Assembly: GCA_944548615.1 (NCBI GenBank)
Contig: OX155951.1
Span: 38,064,995 to 38,128,994 of the forward strand
Direction of reading: 5' to 3'
Origin: Micropterix aruncella
Taxonomy: Eukaryota; Arthropoda; Insecta; Lepidoptera; Micropterigidae
Length of the DNA: 64,000 bases
The translations under genes were made by a program, and so were the position numbers. Under the pieces are notes generated by a model. That model saw only the letters and a list, made by a program, of their open reading frames with translations. It made no database searches and had not been told where the DNA came from. Shown here piece after piece: positions 32,464 through 44,664 of this stretch. Numbering within the stretch: position 1 is the first letter of the stretch; the number at the start of each line of letters is the position of its first letter.

Positions 32464-34856
32464 CAATAATAAATAATAATAAACTCTTTATTTGCACTTA
32501 ATTCGTATACAAAAAAGGCGAGCTTATTGCCACATGGCAATGTCTTACAACTAACCTAAACACAGTGGTGCATGCGCTCATTGTGAAAATAAAGATTATT
32601 ACATAACATACAGATAAGTGGAAGAATTTAAAACTAATAATGCCCGAGGAGAGGAACAGGAGAGAAAGGGAAGAACTGGTTATTCTTAGAAAGGTAGTAA
32701 TCCTTAAGGTGAGTCTTAAACGATGGTAACGAAGGCGAGTTTCGTATATTTGCTGGGAGATCGTTCCAGAGTCTTGCATCATGAAAGAATAGGAATAGAA
32801 ATCACTATTATGACTCGGAATTTTTAATAAACTGTCAGGCTGACCGAAGTACGAGACCGTGGGAACTTAGTGGTTCAAAAAGCTCGTGGAGATAGGATGG
32901 TGTTAATTGGGAGAGTACAAGCAAGTATATGAACATTTCTTTGGCGTACTGGCAACCACTTTAACTGTGCCCTATAGTCGGACACGTGATCATACTTACG
33001 TAGACCGAAGATGAATCGTATGCATACATTTTGCAAACGTTCAAGTTTGTTGAGCAGTTCCTCTGATAAATCGAGATAAGCCACTCTGTATAGTCAAGGA
33101 GAGAGGTAGTACTATGGCCGGGACAGAAACCGGACTGATAGGGATTAAACATATTGAATTCAGAAAGGTAATCTGATAGCTGAGAGAACACTATATGCTC
33201 CCAACACTTTTGAGAGAGCAGGGAGAATAGATTGGCCTGAAATCATTTGGTCGAACAGGATTTTATATTTTAGGACGGGTATAACGTAGGCATTTTTCCA
33301 AGGACCTGGGTACGAACCAAATTCCATTGAGGAGTTTATTATGTGGGTAACGACTGGAAGAATAATACATTGGATGATACGTTTGAGCATATCTACACAG
33401 ACCATCCGTTCCCACCGACTTAGATTTTATCCGGTTTAATGTTAGTAAAACTGTTTCAACAGTAGCTGGAACAAAGTGAAATTTACACGGATTGACTGGC
33501 ACATTAGAATTGGCAATATAGGTGGTAGCACGGGACTTTGTTATATTATCTAGTAGAACCGGTGACTTTGAGAAGTGGTTATTAAGAACGTCTATATCTA
33601 CATTGGGATCTACGGGTCCTTTACATTTACCAATTCCAAGTTGGTTCAGCACTTTCCACATTTCTTTGGGAGTACAATTTGCAAGCGAGTCGAAAATGTA
33701 ACATTTTTTTGCATTATGACATAGTTGGTTACAACGATTCCTTAACGTACGGTAAAATTCCCAGTTGTCAGCTGAAGGATAACGCTTAAACTTAGACTTG
33801 GGCTCTATCGCGCTTTAACATATATTGCCGGATGGAATCGTTGAACCAGGGGTCTGATTGATGTCGTACTTTAGCTATTTTCACAGGGGCATGCTTGTCG
33901 TAAAGTCTGATGATCTTCGTATTAAAGAGACCAAGTTTCTCGTCGATGGTAGGGCTCTGGAAAACATCAAGAGGCATATATAAGGTCGTGGTTTGAGAAA
34001 CCGCCGATCGTCAATTGACCATGGAAGTTGATGAGCTGGGGATTAGATGTCATTATCAGATCGAGCCAAGTGTGGGAGTTTCCGCTGTGGTGTGTAGCCT
34101 GCAGCGGAAGTAAAGAAAGATTTAAAGGACATTAACCTTGTTAGTTTTGAGGATCTATGATTTTGTTTTAAAAGACATGTATTAAAAAGAGCATTCTAAT
34201 TCGTCAAAATAATTGTCGTTATCCGGTGCAAAGTAAAATACTCCAAGGAGAATCGTACTCGTATCTTTCATGGTTACGCAAATTAATAAATATTCGGGGG
34301 CAGGGCTGCTACTGACGGATGATTTGCAAATGACTTCATACGAAAAGTGGTCTTTTAGGTAGATAGCGACTCCTCCACCTCTGCGAGCTGTCCGATCATT
34401 GCGAATCAAGTTATAACCGGGTAAATTGTATAGAGACGATGGTAAAGACGGTTTTGACCATGATTCGCTAATCATACAAGCATCTACAGTTTGATTGGAA
34501 AAAAGAGCATAAAATTCGCTAAAATGAGCCGGAGAAGCTTTGCGCGTTCAAATGGCATATATTTAAAGAATTTTTATTGTAAGAAAGTGTTGCGTAGAAT
34601 TTGATCGGTTGATCTAGAGGAAATATTACTAGTATCCATTGTGTAAGTATCGTGGTCGTAGTAGCAAGTAAGTAGCAAGGTCATGTCGTCCCCTAGTAAT
34701 ACCTTATTTAAGTCTGTGTCACTCAGTTCATCGAAGGGAAAGGTCGTATGGGTAAGGTTAGGGATAGAAAGGCGTCGGGTAGACATATTTATACAAAACA
34801 ATTAAAAAAAAAAATAAATTGGTGATATTCAATCACACTAAAAGCAAATAAATGCA
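32464..34856 (-). mobile_element. Non-LTR retrotransposon (Jockey/CR1 group), 2.4 kb, internally deleted, inside the tandem array
   Basis: TACTTAA flanks both ends (32457-32463, 34857-34863), a 7-bp target duplication. Minus-strand reading gives in order: an ORF1-like start (MSTRRLSIPNLTHTTFPFDE), an endonuclease piece (MISESWSKPSLPSSLYNLPG then RTARRGGGVAIYLKDHFSYE), the segment before the RT (NDSIRQYMLKRDRA; MWKVLNQLGIG), the RT start (FNPYQSGFCPGHSTTSLLDY), then directly a C-terminal part (LERLQNVCIRFIFGLRKYDH). The RT catalytic core is absent, as is part of the endonuclease. The 3' end has AATAAA and a TTATTA-rich tail. Removing the element restores the array spacing to 474 bp. Confidence 0.85.
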
Positions 34857-35000
34857 TACTTAAGACAGCTGTCTTGCCACATGTGAGCGTACACCTTACC
34901 GCCCATGCAGTCTGTCCCCCCTTCAAAGCAATAGGATTTGAGATGCGGAAATTGGCTATTTAGGTATTTTTCTACAAAGGATTTGTCGACTGTTTAAATT
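34857..35000. repeat. Tandem array resumes after the LINE
   Basis: The landmark tcttgccacatg at 34872 continues the unit cut at 32463. It is followed by 'gatttgagatgcggaaatt' as in the other units. Confidence 0.8.
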
Positions 35001-35009
35001 ACAATACAC

Positions 35010-35510
35010 TATTTTAGAAGATCATTTTGTGGTTTTAGGAAAATATTCAGTGAGCAGACTGATTTATTTGTATTATGAAGAATGGCAGCTGATCTTAAAG
35101 GTGTAGAGTGAAATATATTATAAAAGCAGAGTTGGGACAGTTGATTATAGGACAATGGCTACTTAGCGAAGTCTTTCAACCATCATCCGAGCTGATACTG
35201 GACAACTAACTCACTGTGTATAGCACATACATCATTCAACACCCAACATACAGGACTTTGTCAGTCTTGAACAAAACCTGATTCCTTATTTTTGTAGCGC
35301 ATATAAAAATAAAAAATGATTTGTAAGGATTTTTATTTATATACCGTTTCAAAAAGGTTGCCGTTTTTAATGGTGTACCGTTAACAGAACTAGTATTATG
35401 TAACTAGATTATTTCACCCACGGTAATTGCCACGCCACAGTTGACCAAGGTTAAAACGTTTAACGGTGAGATCAAAGACTGAGTGTAGACTTGACTGTCA
35501 TTTGTAAGAA
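35010..35510. repeat. B block, copy 2
   Basis: Collinear with 30.48-31.02 kb. After it the sequence becomes unique, with a minus-strand tttatttttcttttag followed by a short open frame (ARKGYTEEFNIIADLFSHKI) that could be an exon start; support is weak. Confidence 0.65.
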
Positions 35511-35924
35511 TATATAATTTTGTGACTAAATAGGTCTGCTATGATGTTGAATTCTTCAGTGTATCCTTTTCTTGCTCTAAAAGAAAAATAAAACATGAAT
35601 ATCAATAAAGACTACGTGTGTTATTTGAAGTCGCTTTATTTACCTTTTTTTCATGCCGAACACCTGTTTTTTTACATTTTAACTGCAGCCATCGCTGGAT
35701 CGTAAGTTTCGAAAAAAGAATCAGCCATCTTTTCATTCAGGTTTATTAGGTATCAGCTAGAAAAGAATAAACTAAAAAGAAAATTTTAGCTGTTATAACC
35801 TCACTGGGGTGAAACTGACAGCTGACTTTTTTTTTTGTCAAATCTGTATTGAACAGGTCCATTGCACCTAGGCTTTCAAATTATTTGGTATGGGTAGTGT
35901 TGGTCAAATTATTTGGTATGGAGT

Positions 35925-36262
35925 TGCGTTATAGGAACCTATTGTATTTATTATTTTTTTTAACGTCAACTGAGCGCTGCTTCCGAACTGCAACAATCTA
36001 TTCGGCCTCAATACATAGCGAGATATAGGCATTCAATGAAACGTCCCCGTGAGTTTTGGTAGGTTGTTTTTTAAAGTAATATGGCGGAGATATTAGTTTT
36101 TTAAAAGCAGAAACCTAAAAAACATTTTTCTCTGTAAATTAAGGTTTTTTTTGTCTGGAAATATTGCGTGTCCCGAGGATTTTTTTAATCAGATTTAGCA
36201 TTACAATGGTTGAATAGCGTTTTCTTTTTGAGAAAGGTTCCTATAATGCATATATTCCGCGT
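35925..36262 (+). repeat. AT-rich dispersed repeat, copy at 35.9 kb
   Basis: Collinear with 21.43-21.77 kb; ends in 'gagaaaggttcctataatgc'. The words 'gcgagatataggcattc' and 'tttagcattacaatgg' are shared. Confidence 0.6.
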
Positions 36263-37815
36263 TCGATCATGTGCATATATTCCGTATCGAAGCATTAATC
36301 CATTTAAAACAAAATGGCTAAGAGTAATTGAGTGATATCGTTCCCAAATTTGCAAACATCTTATTACAAGTCAACTATGCAGGAGAGAAAAAAAAATATT
36401 TAACAGTGCTATTTATATTTCAGTACAATAGTACGATTTATAGTTCAGTTGTACACTTTGTAAAATTTAATTAGAAGCCTTTTATTCAATATTGGACGTT
36501 TTAAAACAAATATTATTACTAAACACCGTACTTAGTGTTTGTTACTAAACACCGTACAGGTGTTTTGTTGCTCCGGAGAAAAGGTTTGATGTCTACTCTA
36601 AAGCTGAGACTAAACTGTATTCGAATTATCTGCATTTTTTTAAAAAAATATTTTCGAATATTAATTAGCAGAACTTTGTTCATTTGCTGAATTAAAACAA
36701 TTTTATTACCTACTATAAGCTGTAAGCTGCCATTACTAACCATATAGGGAGCCAAAATGTCTTTCCTGATGTAAATTCCCCTCTGCTTCGCACCATACAT
36801 ACATAGCACTACATGAGTGGCGATGAAGATAGTGAAATGATGCACCACCACTTTAGTTTTGGAAGGAATATGCCTACAAGGAATATGCCTCGGGCAATAT
36901 TTTGTTATATTTCCCAGTAATTTTTCTCTGGGTTTATTGTTTCTTATTTTTTGTACTTGATATAAGTTCTCAAAAATATTTCCTGTTTGATATGACAAGG
37001 TACACTGACACTGGTCTTTGCAACAGCGAAATATTGGCTGACTTTATTTTTTACGTTAACGTAATAATGGGTTCAGACATACGCCGTCGTGAGCACAGCA
37101 AATTTTGTAATGGGTTTAGCAATGGATTCAAAATACAATTGGAAGAGCGCAGGCGGCAATACTGTGGGGGAATTTCAAATCTTTTCCAATAAAATATTCG
37201 AGGGCCTCCGTTTCGTTCTGTCTTCGAGAATGTGATCGTTAGGTACGTGGAAATCGTCTCTATTGCATATGTACCTGACTTGCTATTCACTTTATTTGTA
37301 CAAGTGAAACGATTTGATATACAATATGATGCGAGTTTGAAACTTTCTCAAATATATCCGCTTATATTTTTTCACAATTTGTAAGGTTTTGTTGTAATGT
37401 AGGCAGAAGACAGGTCAACGTGTAGTCATGCATTTTTTTTGCTATATTTTACACTTCGAGGTTTGCAAATTTAGGTCAAGAACGTCAAATCCGTTTTAAA
37501 AGGAACGTTGCGCTCCGTAGCACAAACGACAACGTCGTGAAAAGTGCAGTGAACGTAGCATAAAAAGTGTACTCGCAAATCTTAAAAAGTAACAAGTATA
37601 AAATACGCCTGCTGCATAACATTAATTATTTTGTAATTATCCATTCAAATAACGCGAAACAAAAGAGGAAAACTGGCAACAATCCGCAGACCGCTATTTT
37701 TCGGTAGCGCACAGGCTGTTATAATTCACCGGTTGCTACATTTTAGACTGACTGACCCGACTTGCTACTTTTTATACTGAGTGACCCGCTTTGTCATTTT
37801 TCAATATTTTAACGG
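36263..37815. other. No recognised gene
   Basis: Frames of 60-160 codons on both strands (for example 36519-36998 minus) show no family motif and the composition of noncoding AT-rich DNA. A CpG-containing unique stretch lies near 37.5 kb. Confidence 0.4.
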
Positions 37816-37818
37816 AGG

Positions 37819-37921
37819 ATCACTCAGTCTAAAGCTCATTCGCTCTAAAATTATTCTCACTGCATTTTAGAGCGACTGACCCGATATCGATTTTAGAGCG
37901 AGTGAACTTTAGACTGAGTGA
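37819..37921. mobile_element. Palindromic MITE, family 'cactcagtctaaag', copy 2
   Basis: 32-base inverted repeats (37819-37850, 37890-37921) with two mismatches, beginning 'tcactcagtctaaagctcat'. Same ends as the copy at 11.76 kb; related words also occur just upstream near 37.75-37.79 kb. Confidence 0.75.
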
Positions 37922-38814
37922 GCCGGTCCGCTAAAAACCCCATTTATAGCATTGAGGATTTCGACAATATCAATTTTTCGCAGCTCTATTGACCTACCTG
38001 ACTATTATTATTCCTTATTCTTTTTATTATTGACTATTTTACAATTGCGACTATTATTGACTATAATTATTATTACTGATTTCTTTGTATTTGTGTTTTT
38101 TCTTTAAAATATCTTCCCGTATGATAATTTGTGAAATTATCCAATATTTGTTTGATTATTTAGTACTTAGGATTATATAGAAAATTAGATTATATAGAAA
38201 ATTTTACGAAATTACTTAAGAATTTTGATTGAAAATATTGGAAAATGTTGTTTCCTCTACATATATAACCTAGAAAATCTGCGCTTGGATGTTCAACGTT
38301 CATACCTTGCAATACCGACGTTTATATCTTATACCTTAATAGGTATTTATATTATACTTGTTATTTTTATTACTTTTGACATAACCAAGTGTAGGAACTC
38401 CTATCAACTGGTTTAAAATAAAAAAATAAAATAAAAAAATAAAAATTAAAAAAAATGATTGGCTGCATACTGAGAAATGACAAATGATATAATCTGCTCT
38501 CAAAGGGCGCAATAGAAAAAGTCAATACAAATTTTCATATAATAATCCATCTCGAATGATAAAAATTATGGATTTAGTAATATAAATAGTAAAAAAAATA
38601 ATAGCCATAATAATTTGAGATTAGAAAATTATATACTAACATCGTCCTTAATAAATTGGGTCCCTAATAAGAATATCCCGGATATCCTGAATATCCGTCG
38701 ACCCTAATTTTATCATGACTCCCAACCTATCATGACTGTCGGGATTTTTACAAGCTTTTATTTACCTTGCTTTTATTTAATTTGTTAGTCAAATTTTGCA
38801 GGCTGAATTAGAAC

Positions 38815-39515
38815 TATGTACTTACTCTTATCCTATGAAGTTGAAATTTTACATGTTGGTTCACTTCTAATGAGAATGCATTTTCTTGGTGAGCATGACC
38901 TGCTTTTATACCCAGGATCGGCTCCCGACGAGGCTACTCTTCCACGGTCAACAGCACAGACACACAATTTTGTATACGCATTTAATTATGATAACCCTTC
39001 TAAATTTCGCCATGATAACCCAGGATTGGATCCCGCATAGCTGCTGCACCCAGGATTGGCTCCCTCAGCGGTCAAAGACACAGAAACGATTTTTTGTAAA
39101 CGTATTTAATTATGAAAACTCGTTCTAAGGTTCACCGTGACAGGGCTGCTGCACCCAGGGTTGGCTTCCAACGAGGGGACTCCTTAACGGTCAACAGCAT
39201 AGAAACGAAATTTTGTATACGCATTCAATTATGATAGCCTGTTCTAAGCTTTACCGCGATTGGGCCGCTGCATCCAGGGTTGGCTTCTAACGAGAGGACT
39301 CCTCAACGGTCAACAGCACAATCACGAAATTATGTATAGCATTTAATTATGATAGCCCGTTCTAAGATTCACTGCGATAGGGCTGTTGCACCCATGGTTG
39401 GATTCCAACGAGGGGACACATCAACGGTCAACAGCACAAACGCGAAATTCTGTAGCATTCATTTAAAATAGCCCGTTCTAAGTTTCACTATAACATGGCT
39501 GCTGCACCCAAGGTT
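38815..39515 (+). repeat. Diverged copy of the 118-bp repeat family with its leader
   Basis: The leader 'ttacatgttggttcacttct' type sequence matches 7.75 kb. Units then recur about every 110-120 bp, each with acggtcaacagc and a 'gtatacgcatt'-like word. More diverged between units than the 20.6-kb array. Confidence 0.75.
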
Positions 39516-39539
39516 GGCTCGGGACAGAGCATTTTAATA

Positions 39540-39905
39540 AAAGCTCGTTTTTAAAACTGTGAATTTGCTATTAACTTATTCCTCAAAGAGACCTGGCGAC
39601 CCTGCGTGGCGTCGTCTCCATCTCTATCGCTTACCATATAACAAGCCGCTATCAGGATGCGCCGCCGCAGTGGCTTATCTAACTTGCAAAAATCCCGACC
39701 AAACACTCGGCCTCGCGCGACGCTCACATATTGGCCCGAGTGAAGAGGGCGCTGCAAGAGAAATGACGCCGGCTTACGTATATGCAAATAGTGCAAAGAG
39801 CAGCTTACCACCCCCGGCCCCACCTCACCCTGGCGGAAAGTGGCTTCCCGGCATGCGTCCCTCCCGCGGCCACACCCCGCCTTCTCCACCTTCTAAATAT
39901 TAGGA
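39540..39905. other. GC-rich stretch with long open frames on both strands (unresolved)
   Basis: A plus frame of 114 codons (39559-39903) and a minus frame of 112 codons (39551-39889) overlap almost completely. High CpG content, not repeated elsewhere in the window. The minus strand has a ggtaagct word that could act as a donor near 39809. Neither frame shows a domain, so I do not call a gene. Confidence 0.3.
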
Positions 39906-40430
39906 GATGGGCAGAAGAAAGTATAAGAATATGAGATTGAGATGGTAAAAACAGAACAAGAATTAATTCTCAATAATGAATTATATGACATTATACCTGA
40001 TAACGACGATATCTAAAGAAATCTTGTTTAATGGTTTTATGAAAAATATTAGCACTAATATAAACAAGAAAACATATTTAAAAGAATAAAAAACACTACT
40101 GTCCTTACTGAAAGTGAACTATTTTATTTATAATTATTTTTATTATTGGTTTTTTTATGAAATATTTGTGATTTATGTATTTATCCATATAATTTTACAT
40201 ATACTATATAGAAATAGAGATACATATATTTATTGTCCGAAATTGTGGTGGTGATAATGCATAAAACTATGTCTCTCACAATTACCTGTTATTAAAACAG
40301 ATTGACAAATTTACTTATCTGCTAAATTTACTTATCTGCTAATTATAATATCTTATTAAAAAATGTAATTATTTCACTGGTTTAACATGAAAAAATCTAA
40401 ACAGACCGGATAAGTAGAACTAACAGTAGA

Positions 40431-40665
40431 AGACAATTAATAAAAATAATTCACCAATAATATAAAAAATAAAGAAAAAAATCAAAATCAAAGAATAATC
40501 AAAAATCCGCCTATAAATACGAAATGTATATACTTTAAAATGTAACACTAGAAAACAATTAATAAAAATAATTCACCAATAATATAAAAAATAATGAATA
40601 AAAAAAATCAAAATCAAGGAATAATCAAAAATCCGCCTATAAATACGAAATGTATATAATTGAAA
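40431..40665. repeat. 122-bp tandem duplication, AT-rich
   Basis: Two copies share 'aattcaccaataatataaaa' and 'atccgcctataaatacgaaa' at a spacing of about 122 bp with few differences. Confidence 0.8.
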
Positions 40666-40730
40666 ATGTGTAATCTTCCTAATTGAATTATTGTAAAAAG
40701 AAAATGAAAATGCATGCCTACAATATAATA

Positions 40731-41351
40731 TTATGAGAAATATTCGTTTAATGTGTAAAAGCTTTTATCGATAAGCCATTTTTTCAACGCTGCGGTAAAC
40801 CCTTTTCATTTTATTTCTTTGATATTTACAGGTAGGTGGTTATAGATTTTTATTGCATTGTATAACATTTCTTTTTTAAATAGAGTTAAATTTGGCTTGG
40901 GTGCTTGTAGCTCATATTTATTTCTTGTGTTATAGCCGTGTCCAACATTGTTTATTTTGAAATACTGATCGTGGATCCTTACAATTTTGCAGGTTTCCAA
41001 GATGTATATCGATATAAACGTTAGCACAAACTCCTTTTTAAACAGTGGTTTGCAGCTGTCGGTCTTTGGAATTCCACATATAATTCGTAAGCATCGTTTT
41101 TGTATGATGGATATTACCTCTGCGTTTACCGAATTGCCCCAAAGCGTAATTCCATATTTTATAGAGGCGTAAATATATGCATAATATGCCATAAAGGCTG
41201 TTTTTTTATCTGTAGTTCGTTTTAAAATTCTTAGGGTGTAGCAAAATTTCGAAATTTTTATTTTCACATCTTCGACATGAGCTTTCCAGTTCAAATTACA
41301 GTGGATTGTTATCCCTAGTAATTTGAATTTTGGATTACATTTTGAAATCAC
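40731..41351 (-). pseudogene. C-terminal region of a Jockey-group LINE ORF2
   Basis: Reads FKLLGITIHCNLNWKAHVED (the 'flGi-iD-kL-W--Hi' block after the RT palm), IKYGITLWGNSVNAEVISII, QKRCLRIICGIPKTDSCKPL and GYNTRNKYELQAPKPNL. A stop after NIKEIK at 40806 is a break: in another frame FTAALKKWLIDKSFYTLNEY-FS continues to a stop at 40731, matching the usual end of these proteins. The RT core and all upstream parts are absent (5' truncation), the usual fate of LINE copies. Confidence 0.85.
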
Positions 41352-41474
41352 AATTTGAAATCACAAGCTGGAATTCTGAGAATGTTGCTGCTGGAGACCG
41401 TTGGTGGAGTTGTTCAAACACTTTCGTGATAACAATCACGTACTTACTTTCGTTTGTACTAACTGTCAATTGTA

Positions 41475-41720
41475 CTAACTTTCGTATTGAGTACATTTTA
41501 TGTCTGCCTGGAAGAAACGCACCTGTCGAAAGAGTTTTTTCTCTAATGAATAAAATATGGACATGCGAATAAACATAGCTAAGTGTCGCAGTTTTGATTA
41601 CCAAATCCATTTTGATTACCAAGACTAACTTTAATAAATCATGTAATCAGCTCCATTCTTACTTAAAAACAAGACTCGATATTTTGAAACAAATTTACTC
41701 CTCCGACAAATATAAAACAA
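41475..41720 (+). pseudogene. hAT transposase dimerisation-domain remnant
   Basis: YILCLPGRNAPVERVFSLMN continues KIWTCE, then past stops LITKTNFNKSCNQLHSYLKT and LDILKQIYSSDKY. 'LP--NA--ERvFSlm---W' is the hAT C-terminal signature. Two stops and a frameshift; no inverted repeats were found. It belongs to a different hAT lineage from the copy at 16.7 kb. Confidence 0.7.
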
Positions 41721-41862
41721 CCGCGTTTATTTATATCTACTTATTATTAGTAATACTGTTATCACGTTTTTCATATTTGAATAAAAAGTAGTATAAGACC
41801 AATAAGTTTTTTTTCTACAACTTTCTGCAGGCGTCCCGCTTTGACGAAAAAAATAAATTAAT

Positions 41863-42262
41863 ACTAAAAAAAAAAACACTAAAAACACGCTTTTGGGCTA
41901 TGATATGATATTCACATACACACGGCTATGATACGATATTCCATCATGGAATGCCAGTGCCTATCTTCCGGCTTCATCATCAGACCCTAAAACCTAATCG
42001 TGGTCAAAGTCCATTCCAAGACTTTTCTAACAAGTCCAAACACAGCTATGATACGATGTTCCATCATGAAGTTCCAGTTCATATCTTCCGACTCCATCAT
42101 CAGATCAGTTTGACATTACCATATTATGGTATTGTCATCAGAACTACATACAGCTGCCAATATGACGTTACGATCCTTGGAAGATGGTTAAATTAGTTAC
42201 CTTAGATTTCATTACATTGTTGGTTATATACAGGTCGACCTAATAAAAGCGTGTTAAATAAA
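41863..42262 (-). mobile_element. Non-autonomous element, copy A (inverted relative to copy B at 58.4 kb)
   Basis: Collinear, in reverse, with 58435-58823. Landmarks are 'aaaaacacgcttttgggcta' (41885), 'gatacgatattccatcatgg' (41929) and 'cctaataaaagcgtgttaaa' (42239). The ends share aacacgctttt in inverted orientation. Confidence 0.75.
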
Positions 42263-42263
42263 T

Positions 42264-43440
42264 AGTCACGTTACCCATACTACGTAGTAGTAATGGTTGC
42301 CAAGCCGTAGAGTCGCATCGGTCGCAAGGACAAAGCTTCTGTTTACGGTCGGTGGCCACATCAGTGGGTTTCCACTAGGTTACCCCAAGCTGGTCGGTAG
42401 TAAGGTCTTTTTTGTCACTTTTATAGTTTGCTGTTGTGACGATCCAGAGACCTGATTATCCAGAGAGCTGACCTTATGACCTGGTTATCAATATGACACA
42501 GAAACCAAGTTGCAGTCGACAGCTTGGGTGTTTCGAAACGACCATCCTCCAAGAAAAGTGAAAAATGGACAAAGCATTGGTAAGACAACGGTGGCGATAT
42601 TATTTCTGCTAGTGCTCATGTGATGACATTTTCATTACAAGATCGTAAAACAATCGATGCCAAGAGGCACAGTGAAGTCTGTTTGCTATTTGTGTCAAAC
42701 AAGACGTGGAAACTAAAGTGAGAAAAATATTAGATTTCTTATTACACTACCATTTTGTTATTACGGTTTTATACATAATAATGATGTTCCAATCGTAGTT
42801 TTGTTGAATTACAAAAACTCCTCTTCGGTTCTTACAATTTATATAAATATAAATAATATAAATATAAATTATGCAAATATATATTATATAATGATAAATT
42901 AAAAAATATTAGTTAATTATAAATTATATAAATATAAATTATAAAAAATTAATTTATATAAATATAAATTATAGAAATATAAATGTTTCCACCAATGATC
43001 AACTTTAAAATGACTTCTTGGAATTAAGAAACTATGACTATTTTTTTTAATTTATTTATTTATTTAAGAATTAATTACTATAAAACATTGATTTGCTTAC
43101 AAAAATAACAGGAACCGAATGGCAAAACCTTAACCTTTTGCTTATTTGTTTCTGTCACCCAACTGGGACTAGCCCGTTCTAGGGTGGACAGGACTCTAAT
43201 ATTACAATCAAGTTTGCTTGATTGCTTGATTGCTTACAAATGTACAAGTTTTAATAGATAGATAGATAGATTTTTATTCGAAGTAGACTTATAGTACTTT
43301 CCGAACGTCTTATATTTCTAGACATTTATGCCTTGCTTGTAGGCTTTACCATTGATTACTACACTATATAATTACTATATAATCACTACGTAATAGTAAT
43401 AATAATAATAATAATAACATTAAACAAATGGTTTTTATAG
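42264..43440. other. No recognised gene; partly low complexity
   Basis: 42.84-42.99 kb is a degenerate ATAAATATAAATTAT repeat. A segment near 43.15-43.20 kb ('cccaactgggactagcccgt') resembles 56.63-56.66 kb and may be a small dispersed repeat. Otherwise nothing recognised. Confidence 0.4.
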
Positions 43441-43975
43441 CTATGTTACACAAAAACGACTTGACCAGACCAACGTATCGCTTAAAAAATCTTCAATTTT
43501 ATAATAGCCTTTAGAGCACAAAGTATCTTTAACAATTTTTCTAAATTTAGTGTCTGGTAAAAGGGTTAGTTCCTGAGGCAAAGTGTTATAAAAGCGAACA
43601 CCGTCTCCAATAAAAGATTTACTAACTTTTGCTAACCTAGAGCCCGTAATGGCTAGTTTATTTTTGAACCTGGTGTTCCTATTGTGAATGTCACCCAACC
43701 TACGGAACCTGTGCAAGTTTTTACGAACATACATTATGTTATCGAATATATACTGACTATAAACCGTCAGAATATTGATCTCTTTAAATTTCTCTTTTAG
43801 CGATGCTCGGGAGTTTAAACAATAAATGGATCGTATGGCTCTTTTCTGCAAAGTAAATATCGTTTGCATATCGGCTGCGCGACCCCAGAGCAAAATCCCA
43901 TACGACATTATACTATGGAAGTAGCTGAAATAGACAGTTCTGGCAGTAGCTTCATCGGTTAGTTGAAAAAAGCTA
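43441..43975 (-). pseudogene. C-terminal region of a Jockey-group LINE ORF2
   Basis: From QLTDEATARTVYFSYFHSIM through SYGILLWGRAADMQTIFTLQ, KRAIRSIYCLNSR, then NRNTRFKNKLAITGSRLAKV and FIGDGVRFYNTLPQELTLLP. This is the conserved 'SYGi-lWG...lQKrAiR.i' and 'N-RN' arrangement after the RT domain. 5' truncated at about 43975; frame otherwise intact. An ATT-rich run at 43.39-43.42 kb is probably its 3' tail. Confidence 0.85.
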
Positions 43976-44009
43976 ATAACACTAAATTGCCCTAAAATGT
44001 GGTCTTCAA

Positions 44010-44210
44010 AAAAAAATTAAATACAAATAATAATAATATTAATATTAATTAATGAAAAATAAAAATAAATGAAAAATAAAAAATAAAAAATCAATTAAAG
44101 ATAAATAAATAATAAACAATAAATAATAAATAAATAAAAAATAATAAATAAATATATAAACATATAATAATAAAAAATAAATAATAAATGACTGGTTATG
44201 AATAATGATA
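44010..44210. repeat. Low-complexity A/T stretch
   Basis: Runs of AAATAAT and AAATAAA type words with no higher structure. Confidence 0.8.
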
Positions 44211-44664
44211 ATTTTGTAGTTATGAACAGTAATAATTTCGTAGTAAATTAATTATAATCGCAGTTACAATTTCGCGCTGGGATGCCCTATTAGGAATGCG
44301 CGTCAGTCGGCGCTGCTTCATAAACGCGCCCATATATTATTATTTATTCATGAGGAACGCTACGCCGACATATCTCCACGTGGAAACTTGCGGAAGTTCC
44401 GTAGCCGTCGACGCGACAATGGTGTGATTAATAGCATGTTTAATTTTACAAGGGACATGGCGACATTACTGCGGTGCTTTCAATCCGGAAATAAAATCCT
44501 TAGACCCTGCGTTCGTAGAGATTTTCCGGACACAAACGTAACACGCGACGTAACACGCGTCACGACTTCTTCGGATGACGTAATGACGCAGGGTCTCTTA
44601 TGCCGTGGTTTAAAAAATGCGTAACAAATCATAACGTTGAGTTATGTTTTTTTTATTTACATAT

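Noticed and set aside
32498..34801. Multi-exon host gene on the minus strand
   Set aside because: The pieces are ordered parts of one LINE with a target duplication and a 3' tail, so gaps are deletions and not introns.
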